Assembly (NCBI RefSeq): GCF_006476065.1
Contig: NZ_ML636798.1
Location: 602,906 to 666,905 of the forward strand
Direction of reading: 5' to 3'
Source: Cognatiluteimonas lumbrici
Lineage (GTDB): Bacteria; Pseudomonadota; Gammaproteobacteria; Xanthomonadales; Xanthomonadaceae
DNA length: 64,000 nucleotides
The number at the start of each line of letters is the position of its first letter. The first letter of the stretch is position 1. A model generated the notes under the pieces. The model had not been told where the DNA came from. It saw only the letters and a list, made by a program, of their open reading frames with translations, and made no database searches. The translations under genes and the position numbers were made by a program. Positions 14,745 through 23,589 of this stretch are shown here, piece after piece.

Positions 14745-16895
14745 CTATTCCTGGGGTGTTTCCGGCAGGGTGAAGTGGAATGTGGCGCCCTCGCCTTCCG
14801 CGCCCTCGGCGCGGATGGTGCCGCCGTGGCGCTCGACGATGCGCTTGACCGAAGCCAGGCCGATGCCGTCGCCGGCGAACTGTTCCTGCGCATGCAGGCG
14901 CTGGAACGGGCGGAACAGCTTGTCGGCATAGGCGGCCGGGAAGCCGGCGCCGTTGTCGCGCACGAAGAACTCCTCGCCGTCGCGGCCGACCTCGATGCGT
15001 GGCTGCACTTGGTCGCGGGTGAACTTCCAGGCGTTGGCCAGCAGGTTCTCGAGCAGGTTGCGCACCAGGTGCGGGTCGCCGGTGGCGGACAGCCCCGGCT
15101 CGATCACGACGTCGACCTCGCGACCGGGCTCGTTGGAGCGCAGCTCGGCGACCACTTCGGCCGCCATCCGCGACAGGTCGAGCGCGGCCGGCTTGAGCCC
15201 GCCGCGGCCCAGCCGCGCCATCTTCAGCAGGCTCTCGATCAGCGAGCCCATGCGCGCGGCGGCGTTGCGCACCCGCACCAGGTGCTCGCGGCCGTCCTCG
15301 CCGATCGCCTCGCCGTGCCGCTCGAGCAGCAGGCGGCTGAAGCCGTCGATCGCGCGCAGCGGCGCGCGCAGGTCGTGCGACACGCTGTAGGCGAAGGATT
15401 CGAGGTCCTGGTTGGCGCTGGTCAGCTCGCGGGTACGGGCCTGCACCCGCGCCTCCAGGGTCCGGTTCAAGGCCAGCACCTGGGCTTCCGCGCGCAGCCG
15501 GTCGGTCACGTCCTCGACCTGCACCAGGCGCGCGAAGTCCTCGCCGATCTCGCCCGGTACCGGCGCGTAGGTCATCTGCACCTGGCGCAGGCCGCCGCCC
15601 TCGCTCAGCAGCGAGCGGGTGCTGCGATGGACGCCGCCGGGGCGGCGCTGGCCGTCCTCGCCCTGCAGGAACCAGTCGTCGAAGCGGGTGCCGACGAGCT
15701 GTTCGAGCGGCCGGCCCAGGATCCGCGCCATCGCCGGGTTGGCGTCGACGATGCGGTCGTGGTTGTCGAGCAGCGCCTTGCCGATCGCCGAGTATTCCAT
15801 CGCCGCGCGGAAGCGCTGCTCGCTGCGCCGGTAGGACTCGGTCATGCGCGCGGCCAGCCGCTCCGCGCGCAGGTGGGTGCGGGCCAGCACCAGCGCGACC
15901 GCGAACAGCAGCAGCGAGGCCAGCACGCCGACCGCCACGGTGCTGCGCAGGTTGGTCATGCCGGCGGTGATCGCCGACTCGGGGCGCGAACGGTATTCCA
16001 GCCGCAGGGTCCTGCCGTAGGCCTCGAGGGTGCCCTCGGTGGTGAATGCCGGCGCCTCCCTGGCCAGGTCGTCGTACAGCGGGCGGGATGCGCCGCCGGT
16101 CACGTCCTCGATCCGCATCGCCGGCCGCTGCACCATGGTGCGCAAGGTGGCGTCGACCCAGCCGCGCACCCGGAACGCCGCGTACACCCAGCCCTGCAGG
16201 GACTCGCGCCGCGCCGCGGTGCTGCCGGGGCGGTCCCCGAAGCGGTAGACCGGCAACATCAGCAGCATCGCCGGCCCCGAGACCGCGACCCCACGGTCCT
16301 GCACCAGTTCGACCTGGCCGGAAAGCCGCGGCAGCCCGCTGTCCCTGGACGCTTCCATCGCCACGTTGCGGACCGGATCGGAGAACATGTCGAAGCCGAT
16401 GGCGCCGACGTTGGCCGGCGAATGCGGCTCCAGGTACAGGATCGCGCCGTAGTGCTCGCGCACGCCCCGCGGCCAGACGCTGAACAGCCCTTGTCCGCTG
16501 TCGCGCAGCAGTTCCTGCAGCGCCGCCAGCTCGCCCGGCGTACCGTAGGTGGCGAAGCCGAGTCCGACCATCTCCGGGTAGCGCCGGTCCAGGCTCAGGC
16601 CGTCGACATAGTCCCGCCACTGGCGCGCGCTCGGCCGCGCCACCGAGGCGAACAGCGACACCCCGCCGCGCGCGACCAGCTCGTACTCGCCCAGGCGCTG
16701 CCCGAGCAACGCGGTCGCCTCGTCGGCGCGCGCCTCGAACTCGACCCGGGCCGCCTCCATCTCGCGCGCGTGCGCCGAGCGCCAGTACAGCCAGACCAGC
16801 AGCAGCGAGGCGGCCAGCACCAGCAGCGCCAGCGCAGGGCCGATAAGGGCACTGCGCGGGGCGTTCGCGGTGTCGTCGACCTTGGCGGGAGGCAT
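14745..16895 (-). CDS. Sensor histidine kinase, CHASE-PAS-HisKA-HATPase
   Basis: 716 residues from ATG 16895 (an in-frame ATG at 16928 would add 11). One membrane helix lies near 20-40, a CHASE-type periplasmic sensor at about 55-310, a second helix near 320-340, a PAS domain about 360-470, and a short coiled coil. The H-box is SYSVSHDLRAPLRAIDGF with the phospho-His near residue 507. HATPase motifs are LLANAWKF, DNGAGF and GDGIGLASV. There is no receiver domain and no response regulator next door, so it is an orphan. Signal unknown. A TATCCT hexamer lies seven bases before the chosen ATG. Confidence 0.9.
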   Translation of the reverse strand: MPPAKVDDTANAPRSALIGPALALLVLAASLLLVWLYWRSAHAREMEAARVEFEARADEATALLGQRLGEYELVARGGVSLFASVARPSARQWRDYVDGLSLDRRYPEMVGLGFATYGTPGELAALQELLRDSGQGLFSVWPRGVREHYGAILYLEPHSPANVGAIGFDMFSDPVRNVAMEASRDSGLPRLSGQVELVQDRGVAVSGPAMLLMLPVYRFGDRPGSTAARRESLQGWVYAAFRVRGWVDATLRTMVQRPAMRIEDVTGGASRPLYDDLAREAPAFTTEGTLEAYGRTLRLEYRSRPESAITAGMTNLRSTVAVGVLASLLLFAVALVLARTHLRAERLAARMTESYRRSEQRFRAAMEYSAIGKALLDNHDRIVDANPAMARILGRPLEQLVGTRFDDWFLQGEDGQRRPGGVHRSTRSLLSEGGGLRQVQMTYAPVPGEIGEDFARLVQVEDVTDRLRAEAQVLALNRTLEARVQARTRELTSANQDLESFAYSVSHDLRAPLRAIDGFSRLLLERHGEAIGEDGREHLVRVRNAAARMGSLIESLLKMARLGRGGLKPAALDLSRMAAEVVAELRSNEPGREVDVVIEPGLSATGDPHLVRNLLENLLANAWKFTRDQVQPRIEVGRDGEEFFVRDNGAGFPAAYADKLFRPFQRLHAQEQFAGDGIGLASVKRIVERHGGTIRAEGAEGEGATFHFTLPETPQE

Positions 16896-16965
16896 CCGGC
16901 GCAGGATAGCCGGGCTTCCGGGCGGCATGCGTGAATCCCCGCTGCACCTGCCATTCCCCGGGTCC

Positions 16966-16993
16966 TTGCCGCGCCCGCCCCGCGGCCTATACT
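16966..16993 (+). promoter_or_regulatory. ssrA promoter
   Basis: TTGCCG (16966-16971) and TATACT (16988-16993) are spaced by 16 bases. Transcription from about 17000 would give a short precursor leader before the mature 5' end. Confidence 0.7.
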
Positions 16994-17021
16994 GGGGTGG
17001 TCGGCAAAGTCGACGATTCCC

Positions 17022-17377
17022 GGGGGTGCACTGGCTTCGACGGGGGTTGCGAAATTGCCTGGCGCATGCCGAGGGGGTAGCTTTCCTCGTTAATCCAGCT
17101 GCAAAAAACCAGACGCCAACGACGACGTCTACGCTCTCGCCGCTTAAGGCGTAAGCCCCGAACCCACTTGTGCCCTTGCTCGTGGATGTAGGGTCATCAT
17201 CAAGGGAACAGGCAGTGATGGCGACCGGTCAGTCGCTGCCGAAACCAAAGCCGGTATGGATCGTGGCGTGCTTCGTGCGGTGTGTTGCCACGGTCCGAGA
17301 TCGAACACCGCACTAAGCATGTAGTGCCGGGGATGGAGTGCCTTCGGACGGCGGTTCGATTCCGCCCACCTCCACCA
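17022..17377 (+). ncRNA. ssrA: Transfer-messenger RNA (tmRNA)
   Basis: One-piece tmRNA of about 356 nt. The 5' end GGGGGTGCACTGGCTTCGAC pairs with the 3' end to form the tRNA-Ala-like domain, which closes with GGTTCGATTCCGCCCACC and TCCACCA. The tag reading frame starts at GCC 17115 and encodes ANDDVYALAA followed by TAA at 17145-17147. The AlaAla end is the degradation signal. With smpB it rescues ribosomes stalled on broken mRNA. Confidence 0.97.
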
Positions 17378-17378
17378 A

Positions 17379-17978
17379 TCACGTGCCGGCCGCCCCCGCC
17401 TCGGGAGCGCGGCCGGCCACCGCGGCGAGGCTCGCGCCGCGCTCGAGCAGGCCGCGCGCCAGGAACAGCTCGACCCGCTCCAGCGGGATCCGGTCGCCGG
17501 CATCGCTGCCGTACCACGCCTCCACCACCCGCCCGTGCTCGTCGATCAGGAAATCGGCGGGCATCAGGTTGTTGGTGTTGAGCCCGGCCAGGCCGACGAT
17601 GCGCAGCCCGCGCAGCAGCGTCGGCACCCGCCGCACGATCGCCTTCAGCTTGCCGGCCAGCGAACGCTCGATGCCGTAGCGCGAGTGGCTGGCGCCGAGC
17701 GGGTCGGCCGCGATCCGGAACGGCCGCGGGTGCCGCGCCACGAAGCGCAGCACGTCCTCGCGGCTGGAGCCGAACACCGCGACCACGTCCAGGCCCAGCG
17801 CCGACAGCGCCCGGTAGTGGTGGGTCAGCTCGAAGATGCGGAAGTTGCAGAACGGACAGGCGGCGTCGCGGAAGAACGACAGCAGCGTCCGGCGGCCGCT
17901 GTCGCCGATCGCGATCGGACGGCCGTGGATGTCGACCAGCTGCAGCGGCGGCGCGCTATCGGGAACGGCCAGGCGCAT
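17379..17978 (-). CDS. Peroxiredoxin-like/AhpC-TSA family protein
   Basis: 199 residues, thioredoxin fold. The redox motif is CPFC (Cys41, Cys44) in FFRDAACPFCNFRIFELTH. The order then follows the peroxiredoxin-like 2 pattern, with DVVAVFGSSREDVLRFV and ADFLIDEHGRVVEAWYGSD. It probably reduces peroxides or disulfides; the substrate is unknown. The ATG at 17978 has GGGGGAG upstream. Its stop codon is one base beyond the 3' end of the convergent ssrA, so the two transcripts must overlap or end inside each other. Confidence 0.85.
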   Translation of the reverse strand: MRLAVPDSAPPLQLVDIHGRPIAIGDSGRRTLLSFFRDAACPFCNFRIFELTHHYRALSALGLDVVAVFGSSREDVLRFVARHPRPFRIAADPLGASHSRYGIERSLAGKLKAIVRRVPTLLRGLRIVGLAGLNTNNLMPADFLIDEHGRVVEAWYGSDAGDRIPLERVELFLARGLLERGASLAAVAGRAPEAGAAGT

Positions 17979-18079
17979 GGCAGGACTCCCCCGTTATGGC
18001 TCGGGGACAGGATTGCGCGGGCCGGCGCGCTGGCGGCGCGCGGCATGTGCAAAGCGCGTGGTCCGGCCGGGCTGGCGCG

Positions 18080-19957
18080 TCAGCCGCCGCGCGCGACGCT
18101 GGCCACCGCGGCCACCAGTTCCTCTTCGTCGATCGGCTTGCCCAGGTGCATCTGGAAGCCGGCGGCCAGCGCACGTGCGCGGTCGTCGTTGCGCGCGAAC
18201 GCGGTCAGCGCGATCGCCGGGGTCTCGCCACCGCTCTCCTTGGCCAGCGCCCGCAGCGCGCGCAACAGGCCGTAGCCGTCGGTGCCCGGCATGCCGATGT
18301 CGCTCACCAGCACGTCCGGGCGGAACGCGGGCATGCGCTCCAGCGCCTCGGCGGCGGAGCCCAGCGTGCAGGTGTGGGCGCCGGCGTCGGACAGCACCCG
18401 TCCGATCCAGTCGCGCGCGTCGGCCTCGTCGTCCACCACCATCACGCTCAGGCCCGACAACGGGCGACCGCCGCCCGGCGAGAAACCGGGGCCGGACGAA
18501 GGATGCCGGGTGGCATGCGCGACGCGCGCCCCGCGCACCACCGGCAGGACCACGGTGAAGGTCGCGCCCTGCCCTTCGCCCGCGCTGTCCACCGCAACCG
18601 AACCACCGTGCATCTCGACCAGCTGGCGCACGATCGCCAGCCCCAGCCCGAGGCCGCCGTGCTCGCGGGTGGCGGTGCTGTCGGCCTGGCGGAAGCGGTC
18701 GAACACGTGCGGCAGGAACTGCGGCGCGATGCCGAGGCCGGTGTCCGTGACGGTGATGCGCACGGTGTCGTTCACCACCTCGGCGACCAGCGCGACCCGG
18801 CCCTCGCGGGTGAACTTGATCGCGTTCGAGAGCAGGTTCCAGAGCACCTGCTGGATGCGCCCGGGATCGCCGTGCATCGGCGGCACCCCGGGGTCCACGC
18901 GCGCCTCGAGCACCAGCTCGCGCGCGGCTGCCGCGGCCTGCACCGCCTCCACCGCCGCCTCCACCACCTCGCGCAGGTCGTAGCCGCGCACGTCGAGGCG
19001 CAGCTTGCCCGACACGATCCGGCTCATGTCGAGCAGGTCGTCGATGATCCGCGTCTGCACCAGCGCGTTGCGCTCGATCACCTCGGCCGCCTGCAGCAGC
19101 TTGGCGTCCTCGTGGACCAGGCGCTTGAGGATCTGCGCCCAGCCGAGGATCGGGGTCATCGGCGTGCGCAGTTCGTGCGACAGCGTGGCCAGGAATTCGT
19201 CCTTGAGCCGGCTGGCGGCCTCGGCCTCCGCGCGCGAGGCCTTGACGTCGCGGTCCTGGCGCTCGACCCGCGCCAGCATCTCGTTGAAGGTGTCGGTGAA
19301 CGCGCCGAGCTCGTCCACGCCGCTGCCGACGGTGTCCGCGCGGAGGCTGTAGTCGCGGCTCTCCGAGACCCGGCGCGCGGTGCGCGCGAGTTCCGCCACC
19401 GGCCGCGTCACCAGCCCGGCCAGGTAGCGCGACACCAGGAACGACAGCAGGATCGCCACGCCCGCGACCAGCGCGCTCAGCAGGGCGTTGCGCCACAGCA
19501 GCTCGCGCAGGTCGGTCAGGTCGTAGACCACGCGCAACCGCCCCAACACCTGGCCGCGCTCCTCCACCGGGACCACGCGCGTGACCAGCCGCGCCCCGGT
19601 GCGCAGCAGGCCGTCGCCGGGACTGGCGCGCTGGTAGCGCGCGAACGGCGTGCCGTCGAGCGCGTACAGGGTGGCCGAATCCACGCTCGGCATGGCGCGG
19701 AACGCCGAAAGCACCTCGCCCGCGGTGGTACGGTCGCCGAACACCAGCGGCGCGCCGCTGTTGAGCGCGGTGGTGGCCACCTGGGCATCGAGCGCGGCAA
19801 ACGCGGCGCTGCGCAGGTTGACATGGTTGGCGGCCGCCAGCAGCGCCGCCACCAGCAGGATTGCGGTCGCGCTGGTGCCGGCCACCAGCCAGGCCAGCTT
19901 GTCGCTGAAGCTGCGCGGCGGCCAGTGCGGGATCACCCGGTTCATGGCGTGGCTCAT
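18080..19957 (-). CDS. Hybrid sensor histidine kinase with CHASE8-like periplasmic domain
   Basis: 625 residues. TM1 lies at about 20-42. The periplasmic part (about 45-150) has GDRTTAGEVLSAFRAMPSVD and SATLYALDGTPFARY, the pattern of the YfiN/CHASE8 sensor domain. TM2 is near 155-180, then a HAMP (about 180-235) and coiled coil. HisKA has LSHELRTPMTPILGW (His261). HATPase motifs are NLLSNAIKF, DTGLGIAP and GGLGLGLAIV. A C-terminal receiver has MVVDDEADARDW and the phospho-Asp in LVSDIGMPGTDG. There is no HPt or output domain. It starts inside the yfiR stop (ATGA), so the two are coupled. Confidence 0.9.
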   Translation of the reverse strand: MSHAMNRVIPHWPPRSFSDKLAWLVAGTSATAILLVAALLAAANHVNLRSAAFAALDAQVATTALNSGAPLVFGDRTTAGEVLSAFRAMPSVDSATLYALDGTPFARYQRASPGDGLLRTGARLVTRVVPVEERGQVLGRLRVVYDLTDLRELLWRNALLSALVAGVAILLSFLVSRYLAGLVTRPVAELARTARRVSESRDYSLRADTVGSGVDELGAFTDTFNEMLARVERQDRDVKASRAEAEAASRLKDEFLATLSHELRTPMTPILGWAQILKRLVHEDAKLLQAAEVIERNALVQTRIIDDLLDMSRIVSGKLRLDVRGYDLREVVEAAVEAVQAAAAARELVLEARVDPGVPPMHGDPGRIQQVLWNLLSNAIKFTREGRVALVAEVVNDTVRITVTDTGLGIAPQFLPHVFDRFRQADSTATREHGGLGLGLAIVRQLVEMHGGSVAVDSAGEGQGATFTVVLPVVRGARVAHATRHPSSGPGFSPGGGRPLSGLSVMVVDDEADARDWIGRVLSDAGAHTCTLGSAAEALERMPAFRPDVLVSDIGMPGTDGYGLLRALRALAKESGGETPAIALTAFARNDDRARALAAGFQMHLGKPIDEEELVAAVASVARGG

Positions 19958-20565
19958 GGCGCGCCCCACAGGCGTGCCAGTTTCAGCACCTTGGCGCTGA
20001 CCTGCATTTCGGAGTCGCGGATCGCGGCCGGATTGGCCTCGATCGCCAGGTTGCGGCCCGAGCGCACCAGGCCCAGCATGCCGCCCGCGGCGGCGAAACC
20101 GGGCACGTCGCTGACGGTCAGCACCGGCGCGCCGGCCACGGCGCGCAGCACCAGGCGCGCACCCTCGACGTCGCCGCCGGCGACGAACACCACGTGGCTC
20201 TCGCGCAGGCGGCGGATGGCGACGCGACGGCTGGCCGGATCCAGGCGCGCATCGAAGCGCACCCGGCGCACCACGATCCGGCGGCCGCGGATGCTGCCGG
20301 CCGCGGTCGCGACCGCGGCGATGGCATCGGTTGCCTCGGCGTCGCCCACCACGCTCACGACGTACGGCGCGCCGGGCTCCGTGAAGCGCTGCTCCGGCCA
20401 GTCGGTGTAGCGGACGAAGTTGACCAGGAACGCGCCCTCGACCCGCAGCCGCAGTTCGCTCGCCGTGGGCGCTTGCGCCTGTGCCGGCAGGGAAGCAGCC
20501 AGCGCCAGCGCCGCGGCCAGGCCGCGCCACCAGCGCCTTCCGGTGCTGGCGCGATCAGGGCGCAA
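19954..20565 (-). CDS. yfiR: YfiR-like periplasmic protein (DUF4154)
   Basis: 203 residues from a TTG at 20565, the only reasonable start; AGGTGG lies upstream. It gives a clean signal peptide: basic GRRWWRG, hydrophobic LAAALALAASL and a PAQA cleavage site. The mature part matches the YfiR fold: GAFLVNFVRYTDWPEQRF, an internal HVVFVAGGD strand, then LTVSDVPGFAAAGGMLGL and a terminal helix. In Pseudomonas, YfiR represses the diguanylate cyclase YfiN in the periplasm and is redox-tuned by disulfides; this protein has no cysteine in its mature part. It overlaps the TonB receptor gene by 11 bp and the kinase by 4 bp. Confidence 0.88.
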   Translation of the reverse strand: MRPDRASTGRRWWRGLAAALALAASLPAQAQAPTASELRLRVEGAFLVNFVRYTDWPEQRFTEPGAPYVVSVVGDAEATDAIAAVATAAGSIRGRRIVVRRVRFDARLDPASRRVAIRRLRESHVVFVAGGDVEGARLVLRAVAGAPVLTVSDVPGFAAAGGMLGLVRSGRNLAIEANPAAIRDSEMQVSAKVLKLARLWGAP

Positions 20566-22537
20566 GCGAGTACACCACCTGGGCGTAAACGCTGCGCGGT
20601 ACCTGCGCGCCCGAGGCTTCCGGGTGCGAGGCGTCCAGCAGGTTGCGCCCCCACAGCGAGAATTCCAGGCCCGGGCGCGGCCGCCAGGCCAGGCCCAGGT
20701 CGGCGCGCGTGTAGGCCGGCGTCCCGGTGAGCGGCACGCGGCTTGCGTGGTACAGCGCGCCGTTGAGTTCGACGTTGTCGCCAAGGTCGAGGTAACCGCG
20801 CAGTTGCGCCAGCCGCTCCGGCGTGCCGGTCTCTTCGTACGGGTACACCGGGCCGTCGATGCGCGTGCGCAGCTCGCTCCAGGAGGCCTCGACGTGCAGG
20901 CGCTCGCCGAACCGCGCCGAGGCGCTGACCGAGCCGCCCCAGGTCGCGCCGGAAGCGGCATCGGTGAAGCTGCCGACGATGCTTTCCGGCACCCCGATCA
21001 GGCGCCGGTAGTCGTTGTAGAACAACGCGGTGTCCAGCACCCAGCGCGGCCCGAGTTGCACCCGGTGGCCGGCTTCCCAGGCCAGCAGCCGTTCCGGGCG
21101 CAGGTCCTTGTCGCCGGCGAGGCCGATCGGCACGTTGCGCCCGCCGATGTCGGCATAGGCGAACACCAGCAGCCCGTCCTCCTCGAAGCGCGATGGCACG
21201 CGCACCGGCCGCGACACCGCGGCCCACAGCGTCTGGTGCTCGCTCGGCGTCCACCACAGCCGCGCACTCGGCTGCACCTGGAAGCCGACGAAACTGTGTT
21301 CGGTGAACTTGCTGCCGAGCATCAGGAACAACCGTTCCGGCACCAGTTCCGTGGTGTTCTGGACGAAGGCGTTGAGCGTGTCCCAGTGCCGCCGCGAGGG
21401 ATCGAACCGCAGCACCGGGCCGTTGTCGATGCGGTCGCCGGTGAGGTCGTACTGCACGCCCCAGATCAGCTGATGGCGCTCGCCCCAGCCGAGCCAGCGC
21501 CGGTACTCGAGGTTGGTGGCGTGGCGGCTGGCGCCGTAGCGCGGGCTGTCGCGGCGCGTGTGGTCCCAGTACGCGCGCAGCATCCAGCCTTCCTCGGCAT
21601 CGCGTCCGCTGTGCGCGCGGAACAGCAGGTTGGCGCCTTCCACGGTCGCGTCCCCGGCCACCTGCTCGAAGCGCATGTTCTCGCCGGGGACCGGCAGCTG
21701 CACGCGTTGGCCGGCGCGCGGATGGGCATACGCGTCGCCCTGCAGCGTGTAGCCGACCGTGCCGGTGAGCTGGCCGTCGCGGCGGAACCCGCCGCGCAGC
21801 GCCGACCAGACATCGTCCAGCGAGTCGCCGGCCGGGTCCTCGAAATCGCCGTGCGCGTCGTACTTCAACCACACCCGCCAGCCGCCGTCCGCGTCGGCGG
21901 CGCCGTGGCGGACCAGCAGCCCGTGTTCGCCGTTGCTGCCGCCGCCGGCCTGCACCAGGGTGCCGGCGGTGGCGGAGGCGCGCTTGGTGATGATGCTGAT
22001 GACGCCGTTCATGGCGTTGACGCCCCACAGCGTCGCGCCCGGCCCACGCACCACCTCGATGCGGTCGAGGTCCGGTAGCGGCACGTCGACCGTGTCCCAG
22101 AAAGTGGTGGACACCAGCGGGTCGTAGACCAGGCGTCCGTCCACGAGCACCAGGTAGCGGTTCGAGGTCAGCGAGGTCCCGGTGAGGCCGCGCGCGCCGG
22201 CCACCCAGCTGCCGGAATTGATGCGGCCCACGTACATCCCCGGGACCATGCGCAGCGCCTCGACGATGCTGCGGTGCCCGCTGCGGCGCACGTCTTCGCC
22301 GGTGATCACGGTCACCGCCGCCGGCGTCGCGATCTGCGGGCGCGGGCGGCCGGACACGGTCACCACCTCGGTGCGCATCAGCTCTTCCAGGCTCATCGCC
22401 GCCAGGCGGGCCAGCGACTGTTCCGGAGGATCCGTGCCGGGCTCCGTGGCGACGGCCTGGCCCTGCGCGAACGCGAGCCCGATGCCAAGCGTCGCGGCCA
22501 GCGCCCGGCGCACCGGCCTCCTCGTGGATCCTCTCAT
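20555..22537 (-). CDS. TonB-dependent outer-membrane receptor
   Basis: 660 residues from ATG 22537, which gives a signal peptide ending around AVATE. It then has LAAMSLEELMRTEVVTVSG (TonB box-like), a plug domain with ATPAAVTVITGEDVRRSGH and VLVDGRLVYDPLVS, and IEVVRGPGATLWGVNAMNGV before the barrel. The barrel strands fill 180-660. The last residues, AQVVYSLAP, lack the usual terminal aromatic residue. Substrate unknown; this N-terminal type is often seen beside YfiR-like genes. It is the first gene of a three-gene operon with yfiR and the hybrid kinase. Confidence 0.92.
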   Translation of the reverse strand: MRGSTRRPVRRALAATLGIGLAFAQGQAVATEPGTDPPEQSLARLAAMSLEELMRTEVVTVSGRPRPQIATPAAVTVITGEDVRRSGHRSIVEALRMVPGMYVGRINSGSWVAGARGLTGTSLTSNRYLVLVDGRLVYDPLVSTTFWDTVDVPLPDLDRIEVVRGPGATLWGVNAMNGVISIITKRASATAGTLVQAGGGSNGEHGLLVRHGAADADGGWRVWLKYDAHGDFEDPAGDSLDDVWSALRGGFRRDGQLTGTVGYTLQGDAYAHPRAGQRVQLPVPGENMRFEQVAGDATVEGANLLFRAHSGRDAEEGWMLRAYWDHTRRDSPRYGASRHATNLEYRRWLGWGERHQLIWGVQYDLTGDRIDNGPVLRFDPSRRHWDTLNAFVQNTTELVPERLFLMLGSKFTEHSFVGFQVQPSARLWWTPSEHQTLWAAVSRPVRVPSRFEEDGLLVFAYADIGGRNVPIGLAGDKDLRPERLLAWEAGHRVQLGPRWVLDTALFYNDYRRLIGVPESIVGSFTDAASGATWGGSVSASARFGERLHVEASWSELRTRIDGPVYPYEETGTPERLAQLRGYLDLGDNVELNGALYHASRVPLTGTPAYTRADLGLAWRPRPGLEFSLWGRNLLDASHPEASGAQVPRSVYAQVVYSLAP

Positions 22538-22671
22538 TGCAATGCCGTCCCCTGCGTGCCCGCCGAGCGCGGACGTGTGGCGTCGCGCCAGTGTATGAAG
22601 GCCGCGTGAAGCCGACGTCGTTGCGCGCGCTGTTGCATCATGGCGGCAGGCAGGCACGCAGGGAGCAGGCA

Positions 22672-23589
22672 ATGGCAGTTGGCATGGACATCGGCATGGT
22701 CGGCCTCGGCAGGATGGGCGGCAACATGGCCCGCCGCCTGTTGCGCGGCGGGCACCGGGTGCACGGCTTCGACCCGGCGGCGGAACCGCGCGACGCGCTC
22801 GCCGCCGACGGCGGCCACCCGGCCGGTTCGCTGGAGACACTGGTCGCCGCCCTGCCCGCGCCGCGGGTGCTGTGGATGATGGTGCCCGCGGGCGCGATCA
22901 CCGACGCCACCGTCGAGGCGCTGTCGGCGCTGCTGTCCGAAGGCGACGTGGTCGTGGACGGCGGCAACGCGAACTACAAGGACACCCTGCGCCGCGCCGA
23001 AGCGCTGCGCGGCAAGGGCATCGGCTACGTGGACTGCGGCACCAGCGGCGGCGTATGGGGCCTGGAACAGGGCTACAGCCTGATGGTCGGCGGCGACGAC
23101 GCGGTGGTCGCCCGGCTGCGCCCGCTGTTCGAGGTGCTCGCGCCCGGCAAGGACCAGGGCTGGGGCCACGTCGGCCCGGTCGGCGCGGGCCACTTCACCA
23201 AGATGGTCCACAACGGCATCGAGTACGGAATGATGCAGGCCTACGCCGAGGGCTTCTCGATCCTGCAGCACAAGCGCGAGTTCGGCTTCGACCTGCACCA
23301 GGTCGCGGAGATCTGGCGGCACGGCTCGGTGGTGCGCTCCTGGCTGCTGGACCTGACCGCGGACGCGCTGGCGAAGAATCCGGGCATGGAGGGCATCTCG
23401 CCGTGGGTCAACGACTCCGGCGAGGGCCGCTGGACCGTGCAGGAGGCGATCGACCTCGACGTGCCCGCGCCGGTGATCGCGCTGTCGCTGATCTCGAGGC
23501 TGCGCTCGCGCGACGACGACTCCTACGCCGACCGCCTGCTCGCCGCCATGCGCAACGAGTTCGGCGGGCACGCGATCAAGCGTTCGTAG
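22672..23589 (+). CDS. gnd: 6-phosphogluconate dehydrogenase, decarboxylating (short form)
   Basis: 305 residues, the short YqeC/GntZ-like class rather than the 470-residue form. It oxidises 6-phosphogluconate to ribulose 5-phosphate and CO2. The Rossmann motif is [17 protein letters not shown]. Substrate residues lie in [36 protein letters not shown] and [20 protein letters not shown]. The ATG at 22672 has AGGGAGCAGG upstream, which decides the start. It faces pgi and their coding ends overlap by 14 bp. Confidence 0.95.
   Translation: MAVGMDIGMVGLGRMGGNMARRLLRGGHRVHGFDPAAEPRDALAADGGHPAGSLETLVAALPAPRVLWMMVPAGAITDATVEALSALLSEGDVVVDGGNANYKDTLRRAEALRGKGIGYVDCGTSGGVWGLEQGYSLMVGGDDAVVARLRPLFEVLAPGKDQGWGHVGPVGAGHFTKMVHNGIEYGMMQAYAEGFSILQHKREFGFDLHQVAEIWRHGSVVRSWLLDLTADALAKNPGMEGISPWVNDSGEGRWTVQEAIDLDVPAPVIALSLISRLRSRDDDSYADRLLAAMRNEFGGHAIKRS

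Noticed and set aside
17377-17400. ssrA 3' end as an attachment site for an integrated island
   Set aside because: No integrase, no repeated ssrA end and no atypical gene block follow; the next gene is a normal peroxiredoxin-like gene ending one base away.
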